This document shows positions 46,146-56,566 of a DNA stretch of 64,000 bases, in pieces (position 1 is the first letter of the stretch; the number at the start of each line of letters is the position of its first letter). Source of the stretch: Tillus elongatus (lineage: Eukaryota > Arthropoda > Insecta > Coleoptera > Cleridae). The position numbers and the translations under genes are program-made. The notes under the pieces are model-generated. The model did no database searches and was not told the DNA's origin. It worked only from the letters and a program-made list of their open reading frames with translations. The DNA lies in contig OZ023270.1 in the NCBI GenBank assembly GCA_964006375.1, positions 59,650,288 through 59,714,287 on the forward strand. Reading direction: 5' to 3'.

Positions 46146-46844
46146 TGTTTTAATTTATTTAAGAATCAATTTTAATTTAATTCAACTGTGTAAATATTCT
46201 CCAAACCAAGAAGAAATAAATAGTTAATAAACAATGGATTATTAATCATTACTGAAAAGAAAAAACAGGGCCAACTAAGAGTGGGAAGGTCCATTCTGTC
46301 CTTCGAACTCAACTATTTTCCCTGAAGCCTGCCCTGACCTAAGCTACCCTACATCAAGCAGCTTAGTATGAATGTGTAACCAGTGCGTAAACCCCTAATA
46401 AATAATTACGCTGGCACCTCTGAACATTAGATAGCTAGATTATATTTATTTTTATTTTATTTTATTCAATACACCATCCAAAAGTCGAAGCCAACTTATG
46501 GATGTGGACATACAAGACAAAACTATACATTACATCACTAATAAATACAGAAACAATTCTTAATGAGAGAGACAGAACAGCATAATATATCCAGGCTGTC
46601 CTGCAAGTTGGAGTAATTTCTACACATATAATAGGTTGGAAACGTGCCGTCGGTGGTTAAAACGTGTTGCGATACCACTATTCTATACGTGGAACATTAA
46701 ATTTTATCGACTCAAGTAGAGAAGGACAATCAAGAGCTGAACTGATATATTTGACAAGAAACACTAGATAGAATAATAGAAAACTGAAGTGAAGGAACCT
46801 GTTACAGGAAAAACACCTTTACAGCATATATAGAATTACTTTAC
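46146..46844 (-). other. Intron downstream of the RRM2 exon (Sxl-like gene)
   Basis: Begins with donor GTAAAGTA at 46844. No acceptor-flanked continuation of RRM2 was recognised between here and 41.5 kb. Confidence 0.4.
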
Positions 46845-47042
46845 CTGACAAAGGCCACCCCTCTTGGCAAGCCGCTGATCTTGTCTCTCAGAACGGTTCT
46901 TTGGACAATCTCTCCATAATCACCAAATAGCTTGTCAATGTCTTCTTCAGTTACATCTTTAGGTAGATTCGTGATATACAGGTTTGAATCTTTCATATCT
47001 GATCCAGGCGGTCTAGAGTATGATACCTTTAGACGTTTATTT
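46845..47042 (-). CDS. Sxl: Sex-lethal-like RNA-binding protein, exon 3 (inter-RRM linker and first part of RRM2)
   Basis: 198-bp internal exon. Acceptor is TTTTTTTCAG before 47042 and donor is CAG|GTAAAGTA at 46844-46843. It enters and leaves in phase 2, and joining to exon 2 restores the Arg of RNKRLKVSYSRPPGSD. It then reads MKDSNLYITNLPKDVTEEDI, with RNP2 LYITNL, and DKISGLPRGVAFVR, with RNP1. The linker and the 'RDK(I/L)xGxPRGVAFVR' block are those of Sex-lethal and its paralogue sister-of-Sex-lethal, not of ELAV/Hu proteins. Family members bind U-rich RNA through both RRMs and regulate splicing and translation in nucleus and cytoplasm. The remaining RRM2 residues (normally starting YNKREEA) are on an exon I could not find. 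The sequence is uninterrupted and looks under constraint. Confidence 0.9.
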
Positions 47043-47264
47043 CTGAAAAAAATAGATACACACTGTACTTACAATCTACAAAGAAGCAAAAACAAAACTA
47101 AAGGACATCAGTCAATCTAACTAGCAAGAAAGTCCTATAAATATCTGCATTAATCACCAACATTAATATTATTGTCTGGTTCTACCCTAAAGTACTCTCG
47201 TAGTTTCTAATATAATAACGAGAGTTAAATGAGATTGGAGAGATAGGCGCATTATTCTCAATCC

Positions 47265-49760
47265 TTTCAAAAATCAAATCACATTAATAGATATTAAAAT
47301 TCTAGGTGTAATACCGTATAATGTCACAGATGACCTACTGTTTACCCTCGGCACAGCAAAATTTAGTCTGTCCAAAATAAACAAACAGTCAATTTGGTTC
47401 CTGATTAGCTTCACCATAAAGGCAGCCGCCATAAAATCCCTCCAAACTTTCAAATCATACTGACCAAATCTCACCAACAAACTCTGCTGTTGTAACCCAA
47501 TCGAAGGGTATACTCCATCCTCAGCAAAAGCCAGCGATTTAAAAAAGCACCGCTGTATCCGCTCAATTTCCATAATATGGACCTGACAATGCGGCGACCA
47601 CACAATCGAGGCGTACTCCAACCTTGAGCGGAAAAAAGCATTAAATAACAATTGTCTAGCTGAAGACGTAAGACTCCATGAATTCGATGAGACCATTTGA
47701 GAAAGATGATCCGCAAACTTGAGCTTTTGAGTCAAAAACGACACGGAGGTCTCCAATACTATTTGAGTGACACAACCAGATAACACCCAATTGAGTAAAG
47801 AAATACAATCGGTTGGATATTTCTAGTAGATGTGACGCTACCTTTTTTTGAGGTTAAGCTGTAACCTATTCCTACCGCACCACTCCTGCAAGCAAACAAC
47901 ATCTTCCTGAAAACAATCACAATCACGAGCATCACCCGTCGTACAAAATATCTTTATATCATCCGCACATATGACACTCACATCTCAAATTGGATGTGAT
48001 GTCATTAACAAAGATAGAAAAGAGTGAGGGCCCCAAGACTAACCCCTGAGGAACGTCAGATGTCACAGCAAAATCAGATGATCTATGCCCATTTACTCTC
48101 AGATACTGAATTCTCTCACTGAGATACGATTGGCCCAGGCGCACAAGATACAGAAAGAAACCACTGCAAACAACTTTTGCAGCAGCACCCCATGATCCAC
48201 CTGGTGGAACGCCTTGGAAATGTTCAGGTAGGTAAAATCCACCTGTCCGGCCCTGTCAAGCACCTCAGCCACATACTGAGTACTGGAAATAAGGTTGGTG
48301 ACCGTCGATCGATGTTTAACAAAGCCATGTTGACTCCGAAATGGTTGCAGATATGTGGCCAGGTATAACATTCGCCAGCACAAGTTCAAACCCTTTAGCA
48401 AACCCCGAAATTAGTGAGATCTGCCTGTAGCTCACCACCAAATCAACGTCTCCACCCTTGTGTATAGGACACCACACCCATGTCCTCCACCGCCCCGGGA
48501 AAACACACGTCCCCAAAGCCAGAGAGAAAATCACAGAAAGAGGTCCCACAAAAACAGAAGCCTGGTCCCTCAAGGACATCCATCTCCAACACCGAAGGAA
48601 CATGCAGCACATCCATAAGACAATTGGACGACCCCGATGAGCCCCCAAAACCAGTGAAGGAAATATAAGTGGAGCCAAAGAAATCAGTAAAAGCGTCAGC
48701 TATATCCTGTGAAGTTGTAAACACCTGCCCATTGTATCGAACCACATTTGAGATCAATCCCGAAGCTTTTCTGGCATTAACATAAGAAAAGAACAATCTA
48801 GAATCTGTTTGAAATCTATCTTCCAACTTCCGGCGATAGTCAGAGTGCACTGAATGTACATTCCTCCTAACCCTAGCCCTCAAAGCGCAGAACCGATCAT
48901 AGTCAGCAGGATCTCGCGATCTTTTAAATTTTTCCACTTCCTCTCCATCTTTGAAACAATACTTCTCGTGTACCATGGAAGGAGCCTCTGACACTCGGAC
49001 TAATCCTTGGTATATGTCTATCCAAAACAGAAAAGAATACACCATAAAATTCATCGACTGCATGGTCAACATCCATAAAACGCCTCATAAATGACCAGTC
49101 CACCAACTGCAAGTCAGCATACAACACAGGGTAGTCATCCTTCCGAAAATTATAACCAGACACCAAGCATGACAAGTTCCTTCTCGTCACAGACACATCC
49201 GCCAACAATGTGATCTCCAAAGGTGGATGATGATGATCAATCGGCAACTCACCGAATGACGACTCGCACACAGGATATGGCACGTTACTAAAAACCAAGT
49301 CCAACAGCCTACTGCCAACATTCAAAACATGATTAATGTGTTTCAAGTAATAAAGGTCAGAAAAACCTCACATGGGCCAGCCCACCACTGAGAACGCCAC
49401 CATTCCACTCATCCACAAAATTACTAAAGCTGAAATCACCCAATTTTCTCATAATAATTGAGCACGGAAACCACAGCATCGAAGAAGTCCTCAAGCACAC
49501 CAACAGACAATCCAGGTAGAATGTACACAAAGAAAATATAAACCATGCTACCACAGACACCCAGCCTTAAACCAAGCAAATCCACCATAGGAGTGACTCC
49601 TACTAACAGCGAAAAGTACAGCACCACCACGAGCCACAGACAGTCTTTCAAAAGAAGAATCACATCTAAAACCATCATAACAACTACAAAATAATTCAGA
49701 GCTGAAAACACTCGCTCCAAGATAATAGATTCACGACAAAAAAGTTATCAACAATTTTTT
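47265..49760 (-). pseudogene. LINE-E: nearly complete ORF2 of a Jockey/CR1-type LINE inside the Sxl-like intron 2
   Basis: Minus strand in order: endonuclease pieces (VFSALNYF at 49710, LNVGSRLLDLVFSNVPYP and GELPIDHHHPPLEITLL at 49320-49200); linker DYRRKLEDRFQTDSRLFFSY and IADAFTDFFGSTYISF; RT start VWCPIHKGGDVDLVVSYRQI. Then come FRSQHGFVKHRSTVTNLISS, VDFTYLNISKAFHQVDHGVL, GQSYLSERIQYLRVNGHRSS and VPQGLVLGPSLFSIFVNDI (48060-47990). A CADDIKIF block at about 47965 replaces YADD. The thumb is LKFADHLSQMVSS and RSRLEYASIVWSPH, and the C-terminus ends near 47270. Frameshifts separate the blocks. It has the same orientation as the host gene. 3' and 5' ends are approximate. Confidence 0.88.
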
Positions 49761-49782
49761 TGAGACCCTAAGACCCCCTTCC

Positions 49783-50230
49783 GATGCCATAGATAGATGC
49801 ACTGAGGAGGCCACGGAAAAGCAGACTTCGTCGAGAGGTCGAATTTAAGCAAAACTGTCTGGCTTCTTGGTAAGAGTCGTTCTGCACTTCGCCATATTAT
49901 TGGGGTGCTAAAAGGTCACTGTAGTCTCAGAAGACACCTTACATTGGTAGGTGTCAATAGAGATCCCATTTGCTAGGAATGTGTTGAGACTGAGGAAACA
50001 TTTTCCCACTACCTGTATGAATCTGAGGCGTGAGGGAGTCTTTGAAAGAGAACTGGACTCTACAGAGGAGTCAAGTAAGTTCCGTCCAATGAATGACTGT
50101 CATGACCTTCATTTTGGGGTCGAGGAGGTTTGGTGATGAAACCAAGAAGGATATAGTTGCTGGATGCTGTGGATGTCAAAAAGAGCCTGATGTGGCATAC
50201 TTGCCTGGCACTACCTACTAGTAGCTTCAT
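49783..50230 (+). pseudogene. LINE-A 3' end in the Sxl-like intron 2
   Basis: The plus strand reads RSALRHIIGVLKGHCSLRRH, then VGVNRDPIC, a stop, and ECVETEETFSHYL, homologous to the 1755-2057 segment. The following 3' UTR (GACCTTCATTTTGGGGTCGA, GAAACCAAGAAGGATATAGT, CTACCTACTAGTAGC) matches 1548-1720 inverted. The Cys of the zinc cluster is partly lost. It is antisense to the host gene and ends about 38 bp from the exon 2 donor. Confidence 0.75.
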
Positions 50231-50268
50231 TACTTCCACTATATACATTTTAAAAGTTATGTAGGTAC

Positions 50269-50654
50269 CTGAAGTTCATTCCATTAACCACCTCGATTGC
50301 TTTAGCTGCATCTTCGGGTGTAAAAAATTTAACAAATCCAAAACCAAAACTGTAGCCGGTGTTGTAATCCCTCATTATCTTAATACTCTCAACACGACCC
50401 ACTTGTTTAAATATCAACGCCAGATCTTCTTCTGTGGCGAACTGTGGTATATAGTTCACAATAAGTTTAGTCTTGTCTATGTGATGTTGATTATCACCAG
50501 AACCTCCATCATTACTCATCATACTGGTCGTTGATTGAGGTCTTTGGCCATTTGAGCCTTGAGAGGTAGCTTGTGATGATTGTGGTGTTTGTTGTTGCTG
50601 ATTTTGCTGTGCTAGTGGATTCTGCTGTTGTGAAGCAAAATGGTTTCCACTAAA
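50269..50654 (-). CDS. Sxl: Sex-lethal-like RNA-binding protein, exon 2 (Gln-rich region and RRM1)
   Basis: 386-bp exon, acceptor TTTATTTACAG before 50654, donor TTCAG|GTACCTAC at 50268-50267, phase 0 in and phase 2 out. It starts FSGNHFASQQQNPLAQQNQQ, a Gln/Ser-rich low-complexity stretch of about 70 residues. RRM1 follows: HIDKTKLIVNYIPQFATEED with RNP2 LIVNYI, then SIKIMRDYNTGYSFGFGFVKF with RNP1 in GYSFGFGFVKF, ending AIEVVNGMNF. The 'IMRDYxTGYSFG' block is shared by Sex-lethal and ELAV-like proteins. Combined with exon 3, the protein is assigned to the Sxl/ssx group. In flies Sxl is the sex-determination switch; in other insects the orthologue is usually not sex-specific, so function here cannot be inferred beyond RNA binding. 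Confidence 0.92.
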
Positions 50655-50849
50655 CTGTAAATAAAAGAAAACAGTCATTAAAACAATTACTACAATTACC
50701 ATAAGGTTTATAAATGTAATTTTCAGTTTTGTCTGGTAATATGTATAAAATAAATGGTCTTGAAACTTCATGGGAAAGATACTCTTCACTGTTTTTAATA
50801 TAAGACTATACCTCAGACTATACCATTTACGAGGAGGATGTAGGAGGGC

Positions 50850-51265
50850 CACAGAACTCTCACTCTATATGGTAGAAACATCCCAATGGCCAGGGAGGTA
50901 AAATATCTTGGGGTCGTACTGGACTCCAAGCTAACCTGAAATGGTCACGTTAAAAATATACTGCGCAAGGCAGTTATGACCCTAGTAGTCACTAGGCGGC
51001 TATATGGAAAAACGTGGGGACTAAGACCTAGTATGGCCCACTGGCTGTACACAAGGGTGGTCAGACCATCGTAACATATGCGGCACTGGTCTGGTGGCCT
51101 AAGGTGACACAATCCAGTGCCAAACAAAAACTAGGCAAGATCCAAAGGAGGGCTTGTCTCAGCATCACAGGGGCCATGACTTCAACCCCAACAGCCACCA
51201 TGGACGTGTTGTTGGATCTGAAACCCTTACCTCATGCATCATCGCAGAATGAAGATTTCATGTCA
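50850..51265 (+). pseudogene. LINE RT thumb fragment (LINE-A/B type) in Sxl-like intron 1
   Basis: The plus strand reads MAREVKYLGVVLDSKLT, a stop, then GHVKNILRKAVMTLVVTRRL and YGKTWGLRPSMAHWLYTRVV, followed in other frames by QRRACLSITGAMTSTPTATM and DVLLDLKPLP. These match the thumb and connection regions of the LINEs at 16.1-17.5 and 31.2-32.8 kb. Both ends are truncated. Confidence 0.8.
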
Positions 51266-51599
51266 TCAACTATTCCACATTTAGTAATAATCTATGGTAT
51301 CCACAGAAGCAAAATATAGAAAATATAAAAATGTGGTTTTTAGTATTATGAATATCTGACACCCTAAATATTTATGTGTCAAATAATTAAATCGAGATAT
51401 TATTACTAACCATAGAAGTACATCAATAATGTGTAAGAAACCCATGCAATCTGCATTGTAGTGAAAGATTGTTGAGATAGATAACAATAAAATTTTAACA
51501 CTGGGAAGATGTGAAAAACTTGTCAAAATCATGTTAATGTTTTTTTTATTCTCAGGGTAATATCTACTTTCCATTTTTGAAGTACAAAATGGGGGTTGC
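51266..51599. other. Intron 1 sequence without recognised features
   Basis: Nothing supported. Confidence 0.35.
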
Positions 51600-51830
51600 C
51601 ATTAAAACAGCTACCATAAACCAGCTGAAGAGCCTGATTTCAGAAGATTTTAAAATGTGCTTTGAACAGTGGTCGGTCCTGTGTACCATGTGATGTTGAG
51701 CATGTTGAAGATCCCCACCCTCCTTACAGAAAGAATGGGGCCCAGAAAATGTTTCAGGATAGTGAAACAAAACTGCTCCCTTGAGTCGATTGGCTATAGT
51801 CGTTGAAATAAGACAGACGTTAAAAAACAA
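51600..51830 (+). repeat. SINE (second family) body copy
   Basis: CCATGTGATGTTGAGCATGT, CACCCTCCTTACAGAAAGAA and CAGGATAGTGAAACAAAACT follow the same order as in the 45560-45898 copy. The tRNA-like head is not recognisable, so this copy is probably 5'-truncated. Confidence 0.65.
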
Positions 51831-52383
51831 AAAAATACAATACAATAAGAAAGACACCTTCCAAATCAATGAATGTTTTGTTTAAAAGTTAAACACTACT
51901 GATTTTAAAAATCTGTTACCAATGATGTTGCACTGGTTTTTCTCTATCTATCATTTCACATAGGTACCTATTAGGTCTTTGTTTTACCTTTACAAACATA
52001 AACAATGTAACAACCATATGTTCATTAAAACATAACTCATAATGTGATCATTTTAATACATGGTAACATATGAAATTAAACAAACAATGCAAAAATGCTC
52101 TAGTGATGGGTGATATCTCAGTACCCGCTATAACTGAATTCTATGCAAAAATATTCTAGTGATAGGCAATATCTCAGTACTCACCTCAACTGAATTATAC
52201 TCTATTTGAGTCTGGTATACTTTGATATAGCTATGTGTTATTGCTGTATAATTTATTATTATTACTTATTTTTACTGGTCCAGTGTGTGGACATGTCCTC
52301 AATAATATATAGAACATGTCAACTTTATAAAAGGATATTTAAAATACTGTCAGTGTTATTCTAAATCAATATAAATGTCTATT
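51831..52383. other. Intron 1 sequence; small direct repeat
   Basis: ATGCAAAAATRYTCTAGTGATRGG...ATATCTCAGTAC recurs at 52088-52125 and 52142-52180. Nothing else was seen. Confidence 0.45.
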
Positions 52384-52403
52384 AGGTTAGGTTAGGTTAG
52401 GTT
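52384..52403 (+). repeat. Short (TTAGG)4 array
   Basis: Four tandem TTAGG pentamers, the insect telomere repeat, lie exactly at the 3' boundary of the minus-strand LINE-B copy. Confidence 0.85.
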
Positions 52404-53462
52404 TGTATGTGAGTGGGCCATACCGGTCCCTCCACCGTGACCATAAGGTCTATTGTGGCTCACGCCTATTGCCTATATTTCGCCCAACAAATCCAGCCTC
52501 CTACAGAGGTCGATAATCTTTGTGGGCGAAAGTTGATCCAGATTCTCTGGAGCAAGCTATACCTTGCCAAAGAGCAGGTGTCTAGTCCTGTCTGCTGCCG
52601 GACAGGAACACAGCACGTGCTCTGCTGTCTCGTCACTCTCCATACACAGCCGGCACTCGAGACTCCTGACCGACCCCAATACGGTGCATGGGGTGCCGCA
52701 AGCGGCAGTGTCCTGTATACAGGCCGACTAGAGTACTCAGTTGTCTGTTTAACTCTAGAAGTTTTTTAGCCCTTGACTCAGACAGGCCATTTATGAAGGC
52801 CTGAGAGTGGGCTAATCCTGGAAGATTTTGCCAATATTGGATTGTCATTCTTTCTGTCCAGGTCTTTAAGGTGCGTTTTGCTGTGAAGATGTTATCCCCA
52901 GCACCGGTTCTAGTCCGACAAAGTCTCTCTGGGCACCACTCCTGGCAAGCGCGTTGGTTGCAACATTGCCATCATGGTCCGAGTGACCCGGTATCCAGAC
53001 CGGTGACACCTCATTATAGCTGCCCAGTTCGTTAAGGGCAGATTTACAACTCCATACCGTCTTTGAATTACACTGGTAGGAACCAAGAGCCTTTATTGCA
53101 GCTTGGCTATCTGCATATATCTTTATCGATTTGTGTCTGCACTGGTTTTTTATATTTTCCCTTGCACACATCTCGATGGCATACACTTCTGCCTGGTGTA
53201 TGGTTGCGTACTTGCCGAGGCTAGCTGATAGTCTAGCATCGGTGCTGCCCCCATATGCGCCGGCTCCTACTCCCATATTGGTTTTGGAGCCGTCAGAGTA
53301 CCAGCAGAGATCGACTCCCAATAGGGTCGTTTGATTTTGTTCCCAGTCCTCCCTTTCCGGGAGGATTGTCTTGAAAGACAGATCTCTACTGATCTTTGTA
53401 GGCATCAAGTCTGAGACCATTCCCAGAATCCCATGACCCTCAATGTCATCGAGGAGTCCGTC
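52404..53462 (-). pseudogene. LINE-B: RNase H and C-terminus
   Basis: The minus strand from 53462 reads GLLDDIEGHGILGMVSDLMP and TKISRDLSFKTILPEREDW, overlapping the end of the 31205-32755 copy by about 115 bp. RNase H follows: CWYSDGSKTNMGVGAGAYGG (first D), IHQAEVYAIEMCA (E), KIYADSQAAIKALGSY (second D) and VWIPGHSDHDGNVATNALA. The last has the H of the PGH motif but AT for AD, so the final Asp is lost. After this, LKTWTERMTIQYWQNL, LSTLVGLYTGHCRLRH and, in a shifted frame, WLCMESDETAEHVLCSCPAA form the usual C-terminal zinc-type motif. The 3' UTR ends at (TTAGG)4. It lies in the first intron of the Sxl-like gene, in sense orientation. Confidence 0.9.
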
Positions 53463-54240
53463 TATTACTTCCACATCATCACGTGTGGAAGTATCGCATA
53501 GGCAACAAAAAATGGAAATTTTTTTTCGCTTAAATGTTGTAAAAAGTATCAAAACATATAAAACATGATTTGGAAACAAATTTTTTTTTGTCTGTTGGTC
53601 TGTATGTCTGTCTGTTTGTAGCCACGATAACTTTAGAACGAATTAAGATTTCCTCAAATTTGGTATACAGTTAGCACTCTACAAACAAAAGGTTTGGATT
53701 GTTTTTGGGTAAAATCGCTTTAGAGGGTAGGGGGTGATTTGGTGCAAATTGACATTTTTTCGTTAAAACTAGAGTAGCGTAACGTTTTAGGGTTTATTTA
53801 TTAGAAAACTTTTAATTTTATCAAACATCTGGTATTACGTAATGAAATTAAATTTAGGGTTCGATGTGTGAGGGTGAAATATTGTTGGCAAAAATTTCGA
53901 TTTTTTTTTTGTTGCTAAAGTGGCATAAAAAGTCTCAAAACATATAGAAAACTTGATTCTGGAACGAAATTTGTTTGTCTTTTGGTCTGTTGGTTGGTCG
54001 GTCTGTCAGTATGTATGTATATCTGTTAATAGGTGCAATAACTTTCGAACGAATTGAGATATCATTGAATTGTTTTTGGATGAGACCGCTTTAGGTTGAG
54101 GGGATAAGGAAGGGGTGATTTGGTGAAAATTTACATTTTTTTGATAAAACTCGAGTAATAAAAGGTTCCAAAGTTTATGGGTACAGAAATACAAATATTT
54201 TCTTTGTGGTCAAGTCATGGGCCCTAAATTCATTCCATGA
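53463..54240 (+). repeat. Tandem duplication, about 320-bp units
   Basis: 53508-53830 and 53890-54170 share CAAAACATATARAA, TTGTCTKTTGGTCTGT, ACTTTMGAACGAATT, GATTTGGTGMAAATT and TTRATAAAACTMGAGTA in the same order. They are moderately diverged. TCTGTCTGTYTG low-complexity runs occur in both. Confidence 0.75.
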
Positions 54241-55004
54241 CAATGTCTTTCTCAAGAGAATAAATTATCACAGCTACGTGGAAGTTATGATTCAATTTGT
54301 AGCACTGTTTTTCAGTGCATCAAGCATTCCAGCGACAATGAAGAAAGCATTTTTGTATTGTTGTCAGACTTAAAATTAACATTTATTAAACAGGTACACT
54401 CTTTAACATGAATATACAACTGGCCAGCATAACACTAACATCATTAAATTAATAACTACAGTTTTCACACCAACTGTCAATTTTTAAACTAGATGCTAAA
54501 TTTCTTTTTGTGCAGTTTTCAGTTTCTCTCAAGGAAACAAAATGACTAAAACCATGGCAATTAGCCGGTCTGTTGAATGATTAGTGAAATAAACTGAGTA
54601 TTAAATAAAATATGAAACTAACAAATAGGATAAATATATGCATGAATGCAGGCAAGCCATGTATGGGAATGTATGGGTTTTAAAGTCTGAATGACAGAAT
54701 TCATTTACAGCAAGCAGGTAAATAACAAGAGACGTCATGGAAGGCACATGAAAGCTTGGTTGGGTGTTATAGGAGAAATAGGGAATATAAATTTTAGGAG
54801 TTTGCACAGGAGTATATGTACTAATGTAGATGGAGCTGGTGAAGTAGGTCAGGAAATAATTGCATGACGAAGTACTGCTGGAACTGGCACAGGCTCTGTG
54901 TTTCGCCTACTTTAGCCTAGTAGCACTAAACAAACTGCAGCAAATTTGACATTGGATAGTAGTACTAAAGGCAGTACTTCATTTAACTTAGAGATAATAC
55001 TTAC
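54241..55004. other. Intron 1 sequence without recognised features
   Basis: No gene, TIR or tandem repeat was seen. Donor GTAAGTAT of the putative exon 1 is at 55004. Confidence 0.35.
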
Positions 55005-55037
55005 AGAAAAGGGTCCCAATTCCTGCTGATTAAACAT
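55005..55037 (-). CDS. Sxl: Sex-lethal-like protein, putative coding exon 1
   Basis: The minus strand reads ATG TTT AAT CAG CAG..., giving MFNQQELGPFS, then a strong donor TCT|GTAAGTATT at 55004. The exon ends in phase 0 and exon 2 begins in phase 0, so splicing gives MFNQQELGPFS-FSGNHFASQQQ in frame. The start context is ACAAGTATG. The exon is only 11 codons, so coincidence cannot be excluded. The match of phase, strand, Gln content and donor strength argues for it. The 5' UTR and promoter are not identified. Confidence 0.5.
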
Positions 55038-55843
55038 ACTTGTTTATTTCTAGTCTTCAGCTTAAAGGTACATCAAAATATTGTTTCCAAACAAAAATAA
55101 GAGAACAAAGACTGTCAACCAAGCCACTTCTGCAGCCTCATTGAACAGTGACAAAAACTCTGCTGTTTGGTTTTTTCCTGTAAATAGAAAAAATAAATCA
55201 TACAACCAGTTTTTCAATATACTAAAAGTCTGAAAATTACAATTATTAGTTTTTAGGACCTTTCAAGAACACATGCAATTAATAAATGAGGTTAAATTTT
55301 ACCGGCTTTTTAGGGCTCCTTCGGAAGTGGACCTTATCTTAACAAATTAGTGGAATTTTTACTTAAATTAGACAATTAAAAATAAGGATTTTACAAATGT
55401 CATGTCGTACCTTGTTTACTAAAAAAATCAAAAAACAGAAGATAAACAAAAATGTAATATTCTGCAACTTGATCTTTTTGTCAGATTAAAAATTAAAATT
55501 AGCGACGCAGTGTGAAGCATAAAATTTTACAAATGACAGACGTCAGATGTCATCTAAACAGTAAAGGTCAGAGTTCCCTCTCAAGCTCAAGAGCGATGTG
55601 AGAAGTAGGTAAGGGGCTAGTCTGGCTAGTGATTTTATAGAGAAAACTGCGCTCTATGAGTGATTTATGATTTTGGAGACTGTTGTTGTAGGTGTATGCA
55701 CCTTTGACTATCTACCTACGGATATATAGTCAAAGGTATGCACGATATAATAATAACCAACGAGAACGATTTGTCTATACATGTTGGTAAACAAGGAAAC
55801 AATCCTGCCGTTTATTTGCCTGTGTGGTGACCTGTACATTATA
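55038..55843. other. Possible 5' flank of the Sxl-like gene; one hairpin
   Basis: 55694-55742 contains TGCACCTTTGACTAT ... ATAGTCAAAGGTATGCA, an imperfect inverted repeat. No clear TATA box, initiator or other gene was recognised. Confidence 0.4.
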
Positions 55844-56297
55844 TACAGGCTGTTTCAAAAAACATGCACCATCGCTCGTGGGGCAATTCCTTACTAAAAA
55901 AATAAGAAAAAAAGTTACTGTGCACATGGGCCCGGAAACGCATAGTTTCCAATATACAGGGAGTTGAATTTTAATTTTTTTTTAAATTTTTTATAAATAA
56001 TTTCAAAACCACTGGATTGATTTTAATGAAACTTGGAACTTGAAAGTGTATCATGAAAGTGCATATTTTCAAGTGAGAATCTGCTTACAACTGCGTCAGT
56101 GGCGTGCGTACGGGGCAACTGTAAAAATTCATTTGGGGAAAAATATGTGCGCCACTGTCTTTTTCCAATTTTGATACATCAGTTATAAAGCTTATTACAT
56201 AAGCCACAAAAGCTGCCTCTTGGTATTTTTTCGTTCAGGGTATCCCCTAGGAGATATGATTAATTTTATAAAAAGGGGCAAAGTACCGATTAGTCGG

Positions 56298-56320
56298 CGT
56301 AATAATAATAATAATAATAT
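56298..56320. repeat. Short (AAT)n
   Basis: AATAATAATAATAATAATAT just inside the left inverted repeat. Confidence 0.9.
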
Positions 56321-56566
56321 ATGTTTACTGCAACCATAAGAATATGAAAAACAAAACATACAGTAAACATTACAGCAATAAACGTGCAAATAACTAACCT
56401 ACGTAAAACTTATTGGTGATAAACATTGAAATGAATATTACAAACATTGATAAAAAATGATAAATAAAAAATAAAAATAAAAAATGAAAAAAGTAATCGT
56501 AAAGACACCATGATTTTTCCAAACTCTTGTTTTTTGTACATTACTCAATTGACTTTAATAACAAAG

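Noticed and set aside
41457..46844. Missing Sxl exon with the rest of RRM2
   Set aside because: Searched by eye on the minus strand for a YNKREEA-like continuation after a phase-2 acceptor; none recognised, so not called.
46932..47120. Plus-strand 62-codon ORF over the RRM2 exon
   Set aside because: Antisense shadow of the conserved minus-strand exon.
52413..52769. 118-codon plus-strand ORF
   Set aside because: Lies antisense to the LINE-B C-terminal region, which carries the zinc-type motif on the minus strand.
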